Position numbers and translations under genes: made by a program. A stretch of DNA of 48,764 bases from contig FNPA01000017.1 in NCBI GenBank assembly GCA_900107185.1, forward strand, positions 1-48,764, written 5' to 3'. The DNA comes from Ruminococcaceae bacterium YAD3003. Its GTDB lineage: Bacteria > Bacillota > Clostridia > Saccharofermentanales > Saccharofermentanaceae. Below are positions 7,872-15,734 of the stretch, one piece after another. Numbering within the stretch: position 1 is the stretch's first letter; every line of letters begins with the position of its first letter. The notes beneath the pieces were generated by a model. It did not search any database. It worked only from the letters and a program-made list of their open reading frames with translations, and was not told where the DNA came from.

Positions 7872-8864
7872 ATGGCAAACAAGCTTTTATCTGCTATTGA
7901 AGATGACGTTTTCTTATCTGAAGGTTCAGTGCCGATAGTTATTGAAGGCCTTGAACACTCTTACGATACCAAGGATTCACTGCCTGATGACAGCATGCAC
8001 AATTCACATGAGCTGTTGTATCTTCGTGAAGGTAAGATCGAGGCTGTTATCGGAGGTGAGACAGTTCAGCTCACAAAAGGTTCTGTTGTAGTTATCAGAC
8101 CTCTTGTCAGACATAAGCTGATCATCAAGAGCGGTAAGGCCGATATGCTGAATCTGTATTTCGGTTTTGTACACGATACGACAGATCTTAAGCTCACAAA
8201 AGAAACAGGTAATAGCAAGAGCGTTCAGGCTAAGACAAATAGCGCCGGACCGAGCGTATCCATTCCCGGTTCACTCGCGAAAATTTCACTTGAGAGTTTT
8301 TTGAAGTTTGCTGATCTCGGTATCACAGAAGATAACGAGATGACAAGACTTCCTTTCTTCGTCATTAAGGGCAACGAGAAAAAAGAGATCAACCAGCTCG
8401 CTGAACGTATCGTTACGGAGAATGCCGAGAACCGTTATGCAAAAGATCTCATGGTTCATACGCTTACAGTTGAGCTCATGATCATTCTCTCAAGAGCATT
8501 AAGAGGCGAATGGGAAGAAAATCTCAGAGTTAAGAATGGAAAGGCAAAAGAGCTGGTAGCTATTGCAAAGCAGTTCATGGATGAGAATTTCGATCAGGGA
8601 ATCACCGTTTCAGAAGCTGCTGCATATGTATTCCTGAGCCAGGGTTATTTCACCCGTGCATTCAGAGATGAAACAGGAATAAGCCCTATGAACTATCTGA
8701 TGAAGAAGAGAATCGCGAAGGCATGTGCACTTCTTCAGAACAACGAGATCAAGGTGTCTGCTATTTCTTTGCAGTCAGGATTCTCGTCTCCGCAAAGATT
8801 CAATGTCGCATTCAGAAAACAGATGGGCATGACACCTATGGAATACAGAAAGAAATACCTTTGA
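7872..8864 (+). CDS. AraC-family transcriptional regulator
   Basis: 330 aa. The N-terminal part (about 15-105) is a cupin-like sensor (HNSHELLYLREGKIEAVIGG, GSVVVIRPLVRHKL). The C-terminal 100 residues hold the two AraC helix-turn-helix motifs (GITVSEAAAYVFLSQGYFTR and VSAISLQSGFSSPQRFNVAF), ending in the usual GMTPMEYRKKY. These proteins commonly sense sugars. A GAGAGG site precedes ATG 7872. The gene follows the esterase-like gene by 15 bp and precedes folE by 19 bp, so the three are probably co-transcribed, and the esterase-like protein may be its functional partner. The middle region (about 105-150) is poorly conserved linker. Confidence 0.9.
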   Translation: MANKLLSAIEDDVFLSEGSVPIVIEGLEHSYDTKDSLPDDSMHNSHELLYLREGKIEAVIGGETVQLTKGSVVVIRPLVRHKLIIKSGKADMLNLYFGFVHDTTDLKLTKETGNSKSVQAKTNSAGPSVSIPGSLAKISLESFLKFADLGITEDNEMTRLPFFVIKGNEKKEINQLAERIVTENAENRYAKDLMVHTLTVELMIILSRALRGEWEENLRVKNGKAKELVAIAKQFMDENFDQGITVSEAAAYVFLSQGYFTRAFRDETGISPMNYLMKKRIAKACALLQNNEIKVSAISLQSGFSSPQRFNVAFRKQMGMTPMEYRKKYL

Positions 8865-8883
8865 GAAGGGGATGAACAGTTAA

Positions 8884-9504
8884 ATGTACGATTACGCTAA
8901 TGACAACTCAATACCTGAGGAGAGCCGTCAGAATATGGATCTCCCGAAGATCGAGAATGCTGTAAGACAGATCCTCGAAGCAATTGGAGAAGATCCTGAC
9001 AGAGAAGGTCTCCAGGAAACACCTCAGAGAGTTGCAAGAATGTATGCAGAAGTCTTTGCAGGACTTCACAGAGATATCAGCAAGGATATTAAGACTTTCC
9101 ACGGTGAAGGAAATGATGAGATGATCCTTATAGGTGATATCCCGTTCTATTCAATGTGTGAACATCATCTGCTTCCTTTCCACGGAAAAGCACATGTTGT
9201 TTATATTCCCAAAGACGGAAAGATCTTCGGCCTGTCAAAGGTTGCGAGAATAGTAGATACTCTTTCCAGAAAACCCCAGTTGCAGGAAAAACTCACTTCA
9301 GAGATCGCAGATGCCATCGAGAAGGCTGTTGATGCCAGATCAGTATGCGTAGTCCTCGAAGCAGAGCACCTCTGCATGACAATGAGAGGTATCAGGAAGC
9401 CTGGTTCAAAGACGGTTACATCTGCTATGCGTGGCGGATGCCGTTCAGATATAAGAACCAGAAACGAAGCGCTCGCTCTGATCAACAGACAGCGTTCCGT
9501 ATAA
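8884..9504 (+). CDS. folE: GTP cyclohydrolase I
   Basis: 206 aa. Converts GTP to 7,8-dihydroneopterin triphosphate, the first step of folate synthesis. The zinc and substrate motifs are intact: [15 protein letters not shown] (Cys and His ligands), the [17 protein letters not shown] stretch, [20 protein letters not shown] and TSAMRGG. Length is normal for the bacterial type-I enzyme. The start at ATG 8884 lies 8 nt after AAGGGGAT. It heads a folE-folP-folBK run with gaps of 15 and 22 bp. Nothing unusual is seen in the protein; the association with an AraC gene directly upstream is uncommon. Confidence 0.97.
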   Translation: MYDYANDNSIPEESRQNMDLPKIENAVRQILEAIGEDPDREGLQETPQRVARMYAEVFAGLHRDISKDIKTFHGEGNDEMILIGDIPFYSMCEHHLLPFHGKAHVVYIPKDGKIFGLSKVARIVDTLSRKPQLQEKLTSEIADAIEKAVDARSVCVVLEAEHLCMTMRGIRKPGSKTVTSAMRGGCRSDIRTRNEALALINRQRSV

Positions 9505-9519
9505 AGGAGATAATGGGAA

Positions 9520-10398
9520 ATGAACGCTACTGACGGAAGATTTTGCGGAATTTATAAATGTGGTAACCGCCAGCTTGAGATAGGTAAAAAGACGCTCATA
9601 ATGGGTATCCTTAATCTTACGCCTGATTCTTTTTCTGATGGCGGAAGATACAACGATGTAGATGCTGCTGTAGACAGATGCTCACTCATGATCCGTGAGG
9701 GCGCAGATTGTATTGATCTCGGCGCTGAAGCAACAGGTCCTAATTCTGTTCCGATTTCTGCAGAAGAAGAGCTCGAAAGACTCATTCCCGCATTAGAAGC
9801 TATCAGAAGCAGATTTGATATTCCACTTTCCGTAGATACGTTTAAGGCAGAAACAGCAAATGCTGCTATCACCGCTGGTTGTGACATCATTAATGACATC
9901 ACCGGTTTCAGAGGTGATCCGGAGATGGCTAAGGTTGTTGCTGATAACGGCGTAGGCGCCATCCTGATGTTTAACAAGAGAACCAACGGCGAGAATCCTA
10001 TAGCTTACGAGCCGATCAGCAGACGTGCCGTAAGAGAACTCACGGAGAGCGTTGAGATTGCAAAGAAGGCCGGCATTCCCGATAACATGATAATGACCGA
10101 TCCCGGTATCGGTTTTGGAACCAACAGGATTGAAGATGCCGAGCTCACGGCTGCAACATTATCTATGGGTCTTCAGGGTAAATACCCGGTTCTTTATGCT
10201 GCTTCCAGAAAACGCTATGCGAGAGTATTTGCAGGCGGTGACCAGGCTACAGAAGCAATGCTCGATAATGCGACAGCTGGCCTGTCCATGACAGCTGCTT
10301 CTCTTGGCGCAGCAATGGTAAGAGTTCATAATGTGGCAGCTTCCAGACAGGTGCTCGATGTTTTTGATACGTCGTTCTACGCATTTGCTAACATCTGA
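9520..10398 (+). CDS. folP: Dihydropteroate synthase
   Basis: 292 aa. Joins 4-aminobenzoate to hydroxymethyl-dihydropterin pyrophosphate; target of sulfonamides. Motifs are intact: IMGILNLTPDSFSDGGRY (diphosphate loop), IDLGAEATGPNS, LSVDTFKAETA, INDITGF, DPGIGFG and, near the C terminus, RVHNVAASRQVLDVF. ATG 9520 is preceded by AAGGAG 10 nt upstream. Residues about 1-25 before the TIM barrel include a short GIYKCGNRQLEIG strand as in other clostridial enzymes. It is the second gene of the folate run. Confidence 0.97.
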   Translation: MNATDGRFCGIYKCGNRQLEIGKKTLIMGILNLTPDSFSDGGRYNDVDAAVDRCSLMIREGADCIDLGAEATGPNSVPISAEEELERLIPALEAIRSRFDIPLSVDTFKAETANAAITAGCDIINDITGFRGDPEMAKVVADNGVGAILMFNKRTNGENPIAYEPISRRAVRELTESVEIAKKAGIPDNMIMTDPGIGFGTNRIEDAELTAATLSMGLQGKYPVLYAASRKRYARVFAGGDQATEAMLDNATAGLSMTAASLGAAMVRVHNVAASRQVLDVFDTSFYAFANI

Positions 10399-10420
10399 GT
10401 TTTCGAAAGGATAATGGAAA

Positions 10421-11233
10421 TTGGATAAGATAACACTCTCGAAAATGGAATTTGACGGGCATACCGGTTGTCTGGACTTTGAGAAGAAGGACGGCCAGAA
10501 ATTCATCGTTTCTCTTGACCTTTTTGTTGACAGGATCAAGGGATGCTATACAGATGAACTGTCCGACACTGTTGATTATGCAAATATCTATGAAGCAGTA
10601 AAAGAAGTTGTAACAGGCGATAAGGGAAATCTCATAGAGAGTCTGGCACAGAAGATATCTGACAGGGTCCTCTCTGAAGATAAAAGAATATCAAGGATGA
10701 AGGTTACGGTAACCAAGCCCAATGCACCGATAACCGGCGTGTTTGATGCTATGGAAGTTACTATCGAGAGAAGACGCAAGGAGTATGTGATCCTTTCACT
10801 GGGCAGCAATCTTGGAGACAGGGAAAACAATATCCTTACGGCTGAAGATGCATTGGAAAAGATTCCGGGCATTACGGAATTCAAACGTGCTTCGATTTAT
10901 GAGACCGAGCCGGTGGGATTAGAAGACCAGCCGTATTTCCTGAACACCTGTGTTGGTTTTTATACGGATATTGAGCCTTTTGATCTGCTCGATAAAATTC
11001 ATGTAATCGAAAATGACCTGTTAAGGACCAGAGAGATTCATTGGGGTCCCAGAACGATAGACATTGACATTATATTCTATGGCGACCAGGTCATCATGAA
11101 ACCTGAGCTTACGATTCCTCATCCGAGGTGGAATCTCAGGTCGTTTGTAACAGTTCCGCTCAGGGAACTGAAGGATGTAGGACAGGATCACCCTGACGAT
11201 AAGGAAGTGTCCCTATATCGGAAGCGTGAATAA
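10421..11233 (+). CDS. folBK: Dihydroneopterin aldolase / HPPK fusion
   Basis: 270 aa with two domains. Residues about 1-122 are dihydroneopterin aldolase (FDGHTGCLDFEKKDGQKFIV, later a YEAVKEVV...LAQKISDRVL stretch and VTVTKPNAPI). Residues about 125-260 are 6-hydroxymethyl-7,8-dihydropterin pyrophosphokinase (VILSLGSNLGDRENNI, YETEPVG, QPYFLNTCVGF, HWGPRTIDIDIIFYGD, LTIPHPRWNLRSFVTVPL). The two catalyse consecutive steps between FolE and FolP. The start is TTG 10421 with AAGG 10 nt upstream; an overlapping ATG at 10414 gives only four codons. The fusion is known in Bacillota. It ends the folate run; a 62-bp gap follows. Confidence 0.95.
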   Translation: MDKITLSKMEFDGHTGCLDFEKKDGQKFIVSLDLFVDRIKGCYTDELSDTVDYANIYEAVKEVVTGDKGNLIESLAQKISDRVLSEDKRISRMKVTVTKPNAPITGVFDAMEVTIERRRKEYVILSLGSNLGDRENNILTAEDALEKIPGITEFKRASIYETEPVGLEDQPYFLNTCVGFYTDIEPFDLLDKIHVIENDLLRTREIHWGPRTIDIDIIFYGDQVIMKPELTIPHPRWNLRSFVTVPLRELKDVGQDHPDDKEVSLYRKRE

Positions 11234-11295
11234 TTGAGTTATCAGATACCTTTGTTTATAATTAATTGCCATATATAGGAAGGATGGAAGAATTT

Positions 11296-11769
11296 ATGTC
11301 AGAGAACAATTCGGGCGCGAACATTCAGCAGAATGATAATCGCAATAACGAACAGAATAAGGATAAGCGCCAGAAGTTTGATCCTGCAAAGCAGGATGCC
11401 CGTAAGTATAACAATAACCGTAACAATAACCGCAGAAGAAGAAATAACGGCGGCAGACAGGGCGGATACGATAATAAGCGACGTGATAACGCTGAGATCT
11501 CTCCTGAAGGAAAGAACCAGAACCAGAGCAGACAGCCTCAGCAGAATAATAAGTTCAAGCGTGAGCAGAATCAGGGCGGTGAGAAGAGAAACCAGCAGTT
11601 CAATTCAGAACGTAAGCCTAAGAATAAGCGTCCCAGAGAGATTGATGCTGAAGTCGCTAAGAACGTTAAAAAGGTTGAGACAATTGACGATATCAGAAGC
11701 GATAATGCCAGAATAACAAAGGAAATATATCTTGAGATCGCATCCCTCAAGAATATTAATCTCAACTGA
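11296..11769 (+). CDS. Asn/Gln/Arg-rich low-complexity protein
   Basis: About 157 aa from ATG 11296 (GGAAG 5-6 nt upstream). Residues about 5-120 are almost only N, Q, R, K, G and D with clusters such as NNNRNNNRRRRNNGGRQ; they should be disordered and strongly basic, and probably bind RNA or DNA. The last 40 residues are different (EIDAEVAKNVKKVETIDDIR then a helix rich in I, E and L), so a short folded segment may sit there. Its stop is 2 bp before the tmk start, so it probably belongs to the tmk-holB-ricT operon. I do not recognise a family. Confidence 0.7.
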   Translation: MSENNSGANIQQNDNRNNEQNKDKRQKFDPAKQDARKYNNNRNNNRRRRNNGGRQGGYDNKRRDNAEISPEGKNQNQSRQPQQNNKFKREQNQGGEKRNQQFNSERKPKNKRPREIDAEVAKNVKKVETIDDIRSDNARITKEIYLEIASLKNINLN

Positions 11770-11771
11770 TC

Positions 11772-12392
11772 ATGAGTGGAATGTTTATTACTTTTGAAGG
11801 AATAGACGGGTGCGGTAAGAGCACTCAGTGTGAACTTCTTAAAAAGCATCTTGAAGATAACGGTAAAGATTTCATTTTCGTCAGAGAACCCGGCGGAACG
11901 GTAATTGGTGAGCGCATAAGAGAGATCCTTCTTGATAAGAAGAATACTCAGATGACACCCAGAACCGAACTTCTTCTTTTTGAGGCTGCCAGAGCCCAGA
12001 TAACAGATGAAGTTATCAAGCCTGCTATTGAGGCCGGTAAGATCGTTATCTGCGACAGATTTTTCGATTCGTCTTCTGCATATCAGGGAATGGCCAGAGG
12101 CATGGGTATGGGTTTTGTTGCGAATCTCAACATGGCAGCAACTGGTGGTCTTAAGCCCGATATCACTTTCTTCTTTGATCTAACTGCTGAAGAAGCTTTG
12201 GCTAGAAGAGGTAAGAGAGGCGAGGCTTCTGACAGAATCGAACTCGCGGGTTTGAAGTTCCAGGAAGATGTAAGAAGCGGATATCTCGAACTCGCCAAAA
12301 ACTCAGAAGGTAGGATCATTACCATCGATGCGATGCAGAGTCCGGAAGAGATTTTTGAACAGATAAAGAAAACTTTAGAAGGTAGGATTTAA
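11772..12392 (+). CDS. tmk: Thymidylate kinase
   Basis: 206 aa. Phosphorylates dTMP to dTDP. Motifs: P-loop FEGIDGCGKST (8-18), REPGGT, the DRF motif with SSSAYQG, and a LID region RRGKRGEASDRIE with arginines for ATP. Length is typical. The ATG lies 2 bp after the preceding stop and the gene overlaps holB at TAATG, so tmk, holB and ricT are translationally coupled. The order tmk-holB-ricT matches Bacillus, but the small genes darA (yaaQ) and yaaR found between tmk and holB there are absent. Confidence 0.96.
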   Translation: MSGMFITFEGIDGCGKSTQCELLKKHLEDNGKDFIFVREPGGTVIGERIREILLDKKNTQMTPRTELLLFEAARAQITDEVIKPAIEAGKIVICDRFFDSSSAYQGMARGMGMGFVANLNMAATGGLKPDITFFFDLTAEEALARRGKRGEASDRIELAGLKFQEDVRSGYLELAKNSEGRIITIDAMQSPEEIFEQIKKTLEGRI

Positions 12393-13402
12393 TGGCATTT
12401 TCTGCTATTACAGGTCAAAAGCAGATTAAGATCAGATTAGCTGCCGAAGCTCAGAGAAGAGGCAGTGGTGCTTATATGCTTACAGGACCTGTAGGTACAG
12501 GTAAGAGAATGCTAGCCGAAGAATTTGCCAAGGCACTGATGTGTTCCGATGCCGGTGCTGACGGAGCGTGCGGAGTCTGCAGTAACTGCAAGTATTTCGA
12601 GAACTATACGACACCTGATGTCACCAGAGTTTACGAACCATCTGAGACCAAGAACGTAAAAGTTGATTTCATTAAGGATAATGTAGTAGCTGAGTCTTAT
12701 CTTAAGCCTCAGTTCGCGAGAACAAAGACTTTCATCATTGATTTCGATTATCTCGGAGTAGAGAGCCAGAATGCTCTTCTTAAGTCTTTGGAAGAACCCA
12801 GAAAAGATGTTGTTTTCATCCTCACGAGTTCTAATACCGATGCAGTTCTCGATACGGTTATGTCCAGAGTTACCGAGATTAAGCTCGAACCTTATTCTGA
12901 TGACGAATTAATTCAGATTGTAAGGGATAATTGCCCTGACCTTGATGATGCGAAAATCAAGAGCGCTGTATATAACAGCGGAAGAATTCCCGGCAAAGCA
13001 ATAAGCCTTGCCAAGGAGGACTCGGGAATCAGCCTGCGTCACGAGATAAACAGCATAATGATAGCAATGCCCACAAGTTCATACATTGATGTGCTTGAGG
13101 ATTATGTTGAAGTATTAACCGGATTTAAGGATGATGCGAAGATAATTGCTTCTTCGATTTTATTGTTCCTTGATGATGCCGGAAGGCTCATTAATTATCC
13201 GGATTGCCGTAAGATCAATAATGAATTGGATAGAGATGCAATTGAAAATTTCGTTGCTGCTAATAAACACATAACTACACTTAAACTGGGAAGATGCACT
13301 GAAGCAGTAAATACTTTTTTGAGGGCTTTGGAAGTTAATTCGAACTTCGATGCCTCAGCTTCTGCCATGCTTCTTCGAATACATGAGGAGTTAAAGAAAT
13401 GA
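12392..13402 (+). CDS. holB: DNA polymerase III delta' subunit
   Basis: 336 aa. Part of the clamp loader that opens the beta clamp in replication. The P-loop position reads GPVGTGKR (27-34). A zinc module follows (C-x8-C-x2-C-x2-C around residues 50-65: CSDAGADGACGVCSNC). Later come IIDFDYLGVESQNALLKSLE, which is the usual delta'/gamma D-x3-AxNALLKxLEEP block, and the sensor-1 FILTSSNTDAVLDTVMSR. It overlaps tmk by 1 bp and ricT by 4 bp. Confidence 0.93.
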   Translation: MAFSAITGQKQIKIRLAAEAQRRGSGAYMLTGPVGTGKRMLAEEFAKALMCSDAGADGACGVCSNCKYFENYTTPDVTRVYEPSETKNVKVDFIKDNVVAESYLKPQFARTKTFIIDFDYLGVESQNALLKSLEEPRKDVVFILTSSNTDAVLDTVMSRVTEIKLEPYSDDELIQIVRDNCPDLDDAKIKSAVYNSGRIPGKAISLAKEDSGISLRHEINSIMIAMPTSSYIDVLEDYVEVLTGFKDDAKIIASSILLFLDDAGRLINYPDCRKINNELDRDAIENFVAANKHITTLKLGRCTEAVNTFLRALEVNSNFDASASAMLLRIHEELKK

Positions 13403-14316
13403 AGATTGTTAATTTAAGAACCAGAGATGCCGGTGTCACATTAAGATACCGTTGTGACGGCTTATCACTTGCTTTAGGTGATGCCGTTATGATCGATACC
13501 GAGACATGTGAAGAGATAGCTTTCGTTGCTCAGGAACCTTATACGGATGACAGCAGTGAAGAGATTCCGTTCGTAAAGAGAATGGCCAGCGAAAAGGAAC
13601 TCGAGAAATATTATGAGATCTGCGCGAAAGAGAAGGAAGCATTCTTTAAATGCAAAGAGCTCATTGCTGCTCGCGGTATTGAAATGAATCTCGTTGATTC
13701 CGAATACTCTTTTGACGGCAAGAAGCTTACATTCTATTTTACGGCTGACGGCAGAGTCGATTTCAGAGAACTGGTCAAGGATCTGGCTTATACGTTCCGT
13801 ACGAGAATTGAATTAAGACAGATTGGTTCCAGAGACCAGGCAAAGCTCGTCGGAGGTATAGGAATGTGCGGAAGAGAGCTCTGCTGCTGCTCTTTCTTAA
13901 ATCATTTTGCTCCTGTAAATTTGAAACTTGCGAGATCACAGGGACTCTCACTTAACCCCGGCAAGCTTAATGGCGCGTGCGGAAGACTTATGTGCTGTCT
14001 GCAGTTTGAGAAAGAAGCTTATGACGATGCCCACAGAAGACTACCGGAAACAGGTGCACGTGTTAGAACTCCTGTAGGTATGGGTGTTGTTACTGATGTT
14101 AACTATATTGAAGAGACTTTGAGCGTTAAGTTCGTCACTGAGAGTGAGACTGAGATTGAGAAGTATAACTGGGCTGATATTGAGGCTTTGAACCACGATA
14201 TGGCTAAGCGCAATCACAAGGATGGCAATAAGGGCAACGGTTCCAACGGAAACAAGGCTGATAGTGACTCTGACGGTGATTTTGATTTCGATGGTGAAGG
14301 GGAATCAGATAACTGA
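13399..14316 (+). CDS. ricT: RicT (YaaT) PSP1-domain protein
   Basis: 305 aa. RicT is part of the RicA-RicF-RicT complex that carries Fe-S clusters and supports RNase Y-dependent mRNA processing in Bacillus. The PSP1 core (about 1-225) has the cysteine set in GMCGRELCCCSFLNHF and GACGRLMCCLQFE and the conserved KLVGGIG and DGRVDFRELVKDLAYTFRTR. After about residue 270 the tail is low complexity (N/G/K-rich, then D/S-rich and acidic), which is not part of the family core. It overlaps holB by 4 bp (ATGA) and is followed by a terminator at 14362-14396. ricA and ricF are not in the window. Confidence 0.92.
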   Translation: MKIVNLRTRDAGVTLRYRCDGLSLALGDAVMIDTETCEEIAFVAQEPYTDDSSEEIPFVKRMASEKELEKYYEICAKEKEAFFKCKELIAARGIEMNLVDSEYSFDGKKLTFYFTADGRVDFRELVKDLAYTFRTRIELRQIGSRDQAKLVGGIGMCGRELCCCSFLNHFAPVNLKLARSQGLSLNPGKLNGACGRLMCCLQFEKEAYDDAHRRLPETGARVRTPVGMGVVTDVNYIEETLSVKFVTESETEIEKYNWADIEALNHDMAKRNHKDGNKGNGSNGNKADSDSDGDFDFDGEGESDN

Positions 14317-14361
14317 TTGGTTTTCGACTGATGTCGGTAATTCGGTCAAAAACGAGTATAG

Positions 14362-14396
14362 AAAAGGGTGTTTTTTGTAAAACACCCTTTCTTTTA
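14362..14396 (+). terminator. Terminator of the folate/tmk/holB/ricT run
   Basis: AAAGGGTGTTTT and AAAACACCCTTT pair around TTGT, followed by CTTTT. It ends the plus-strand run and insulates the ferredoxin promoter next to it. Confidence 0.85.
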
Positions 14397-14426
14397 CTTG
14401 TCGACAAGTAACTTTTATGGAATAAT
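14394..14426 (+). promoter_or_regulatory. Ferredoxin promoter with an 18-bp perfect palindrome over the -35
   Basis: TTACTTGTCGACAAGTAA at 14394-14411 is a perfect palindrome. It contains the -35 TTGTCG (14398-14403), which is 17 bp from the -10 AATAAT (14421-14426). The position is typical of a repressor operator. Confidence 0.6.
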
Positions 14427-14458
14427 CAACTCATTATTCTAATAGGAGGATAATTAAT

Positions 14459-14629
14459 ATGGCATATGTAATTTCTGACGCTTGCGTTTCTTGCGGAACA
14501 TGCGCTGATGGCTGCCCCGTTGGAGCTATTTCTCAGGGTGATACACAGTACAACATCGATGCTGATGTTTGCGTATCCTGCGGTGCTTGCGAAGCTTCCT
14601 GCCCTACAGGCGCTATCGCTGAAGGCTAA
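14459..14629 (+). CDS. 2[4Fe-4S] ferredoxin
   Basis: 56 aa, a small electron carrier of the clostridial type. Both cluster motifs are complete: CVSCGTCADGCPVGAI and CVSCGACEASCPTGAI, each C-x2-C-x2-C-x3-C-P. The eight cysteines, the acidic composition and the length match clostridial ferredoxins used by pyruvate:ferredoxin oxidoreductase and hydrogenases. ATG 14459 has AGGAGG 10 nt upstream. The gene is monocistronic, with a terminator on each side and its own promoter carrying a palindromic operator candidate. It lies where Bacillus has yabA, between ricT and trmN6. Confidence 0.96.
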   Translation: MAYVISDACVSCGTCADGCPVGAISQGDTQYNIDADVCVSCGACEASCPTGAIAEG

Positions 14630-14662
14630 TAGATCGTAAGTTGTTAATCGATTAGCAAACTA

Positions 14663-14694
14663 AGGAACTGTCTCTTTTGGGGACAGTTCTTTGT
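14663..14694 (+). terminator. Terminator of the ferredoxin gene
   Basis: AGGAACTGTC and GACAGTTCTT pair around TCTTTTGGG and are followed by TTGTTTT. It lies 34 bp after the ferredoxin stop. Confidence 0.82.
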
Positions 14695-14708
14695 TTTATA
14701 ACGATAAG

Positions 14709-14864
14709 ATGTCCGAGAATTATAAAGATGATAAAGACCGGCTTAATTTGCAGTAAAGTGCCTTTTTTGGCAACTTGGCACACGCAAATGGCAACTCAAT
14801 GCGCCTCGAAGAAAACGCCGAGAACAAAAAGATGCAGGAAGCGCTGAATAAGTATAAGAAGTGA
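14709..14864 (+). pseudogene. Small ORF broken by an in-frame TAA
   Basis: From ATG 14709 the frame reads MSENYKDDKDRLNLQ, then TAA at 14754-14756, and continues in the same frame as SAFFGNLAHANGNSMRLEEN and AENKKMQEALNKYKK to TGA 14862-14864. Both halves use the codons and amino acids of real genes here (charged, helical C terminus), so the stop looks like a point mutation in a protein of about 51 aa. There is no clear Shine-Dalgarno at ATG 14709. The second half could in principle be translated alone from ATG 14793 (22 codons). I do not recognise the family. Confidence 0.35.
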
Positions 14865-14927
14865 CAGCGCACTCTGCAAATAATTGTATAATATCTTGTA
14901 ACTCATAAAGAACGGCGGTAGTGATAT

Positions 14928-15734
14928 TTGTCTGATCAATTTGTAGTAAATATCGAAGGCGAAAACATCGTGCCTGAAGAGCTCGGGCGCGACGGTCTTA
15001 AGCTTTTGCAGCACAAAGACTGTTACAAGCTCGATACGGCCAGCGTTCTTTTGGCATGGTTTGCAGCATCGTTCGTACGTACCGGTAAACCTTGCGAAAT
15101 GCTAGAGTTAGGAAGCGGTACAGGCGGTGTATCCCTTCTTGTTTCTGCCAGATCCCCAAACGCCCATATCGATGGCGTTGAGTTGGTAGAACTCGCGTAC
15201 AAAGTATTCTGCGAAAACATAAAACTCAATGGACTGGAAGAACGCATATCAGCATTTAATTGTGATCTGCGAGAACTTCCTTTCGATATTAAGAACAAAG
15301 CCTACGATGTTGTCTTTATGAATCCGCCTTTCTATGATGGCACAAAGGGTTCAGTCACCGATACAAGCGTTAAATCTCTTCATGAGTCGACGGCAAGATT
15401 CTCTTTGCAGGGCGGCCTTGAAGATTTTGTCCGCGTGCAGTCCCTTAGGACGAGGACGAGCGGCGGCTATGCAGTTATGTGCATCAGCCCTGACAGGGTG
15501 CCTGAATGCTTTGCCCTTTATGAGAAATATAAGATTACTCCGGTCCGTCTTCTCACGGTCCATGCCAATGCTGAAAAGCCTGCGTTCCTTGCGCTGATTG
15601 CAGGGAAGAAGGGTGCGCCAAACGCGGAATTTAAAGTTCTTGCACCGCTCTTTATCAACGAAGAAGGATCTTCGGCTCTTACCAAGAGAGCTATCCATAT
15701 ATATGAGGAGGAACACTCAGATTGCTTTATCTAG
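14928..15734 (+). CDS. trmN6: tRNA1(Val) (adenine37-N6)-methyltransferase
   Basis: 268 aa, YfiC/YabB type. Uses SAM to methylate A37 of tRNA-Val. The SAM loop is LELGSGTGGVSLL (about 60-72) and the N6-adenine methyltransferase motif is NPPF (about 129-132, FMNPPFYDG). The N-terminal LLQHKDCYKLDTASVLLAWF block is characteristic of this family. The start is TTG 14928; a TATAAT lies at 14887-14892. The last 13 bp overlap rsmI, whose Shine-Dalgarno GAGGAGG lies inside this gene, so the two are coupled. In Bacillus the same pair (yabB, yabC) follows ricT/yabA. Confidence 0.9.
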   Translation: MSDQFVVNIEGENIVPEELGRDGLKLLQHKDCYKLDTASVLLAWFAASFVRTGKPCEMLELGSGTGGVSLLVSARSPNAHIDGVELVELAYKVFCENIKLNGLEERISAFNCDLRELPFDIKNKAYDVVFMNPPFYDGTKGSVTDTSVKSLHESTARFSLQGGLEDFVRVQSLRTRTSGGYAVMCISPDRVPECFALYEKYKITPVRLLTVHANAEKPAFLALIAGKKGAPNAEFKVLAPLFINEEGSSALTKRAIHIYEEEHSDCFI

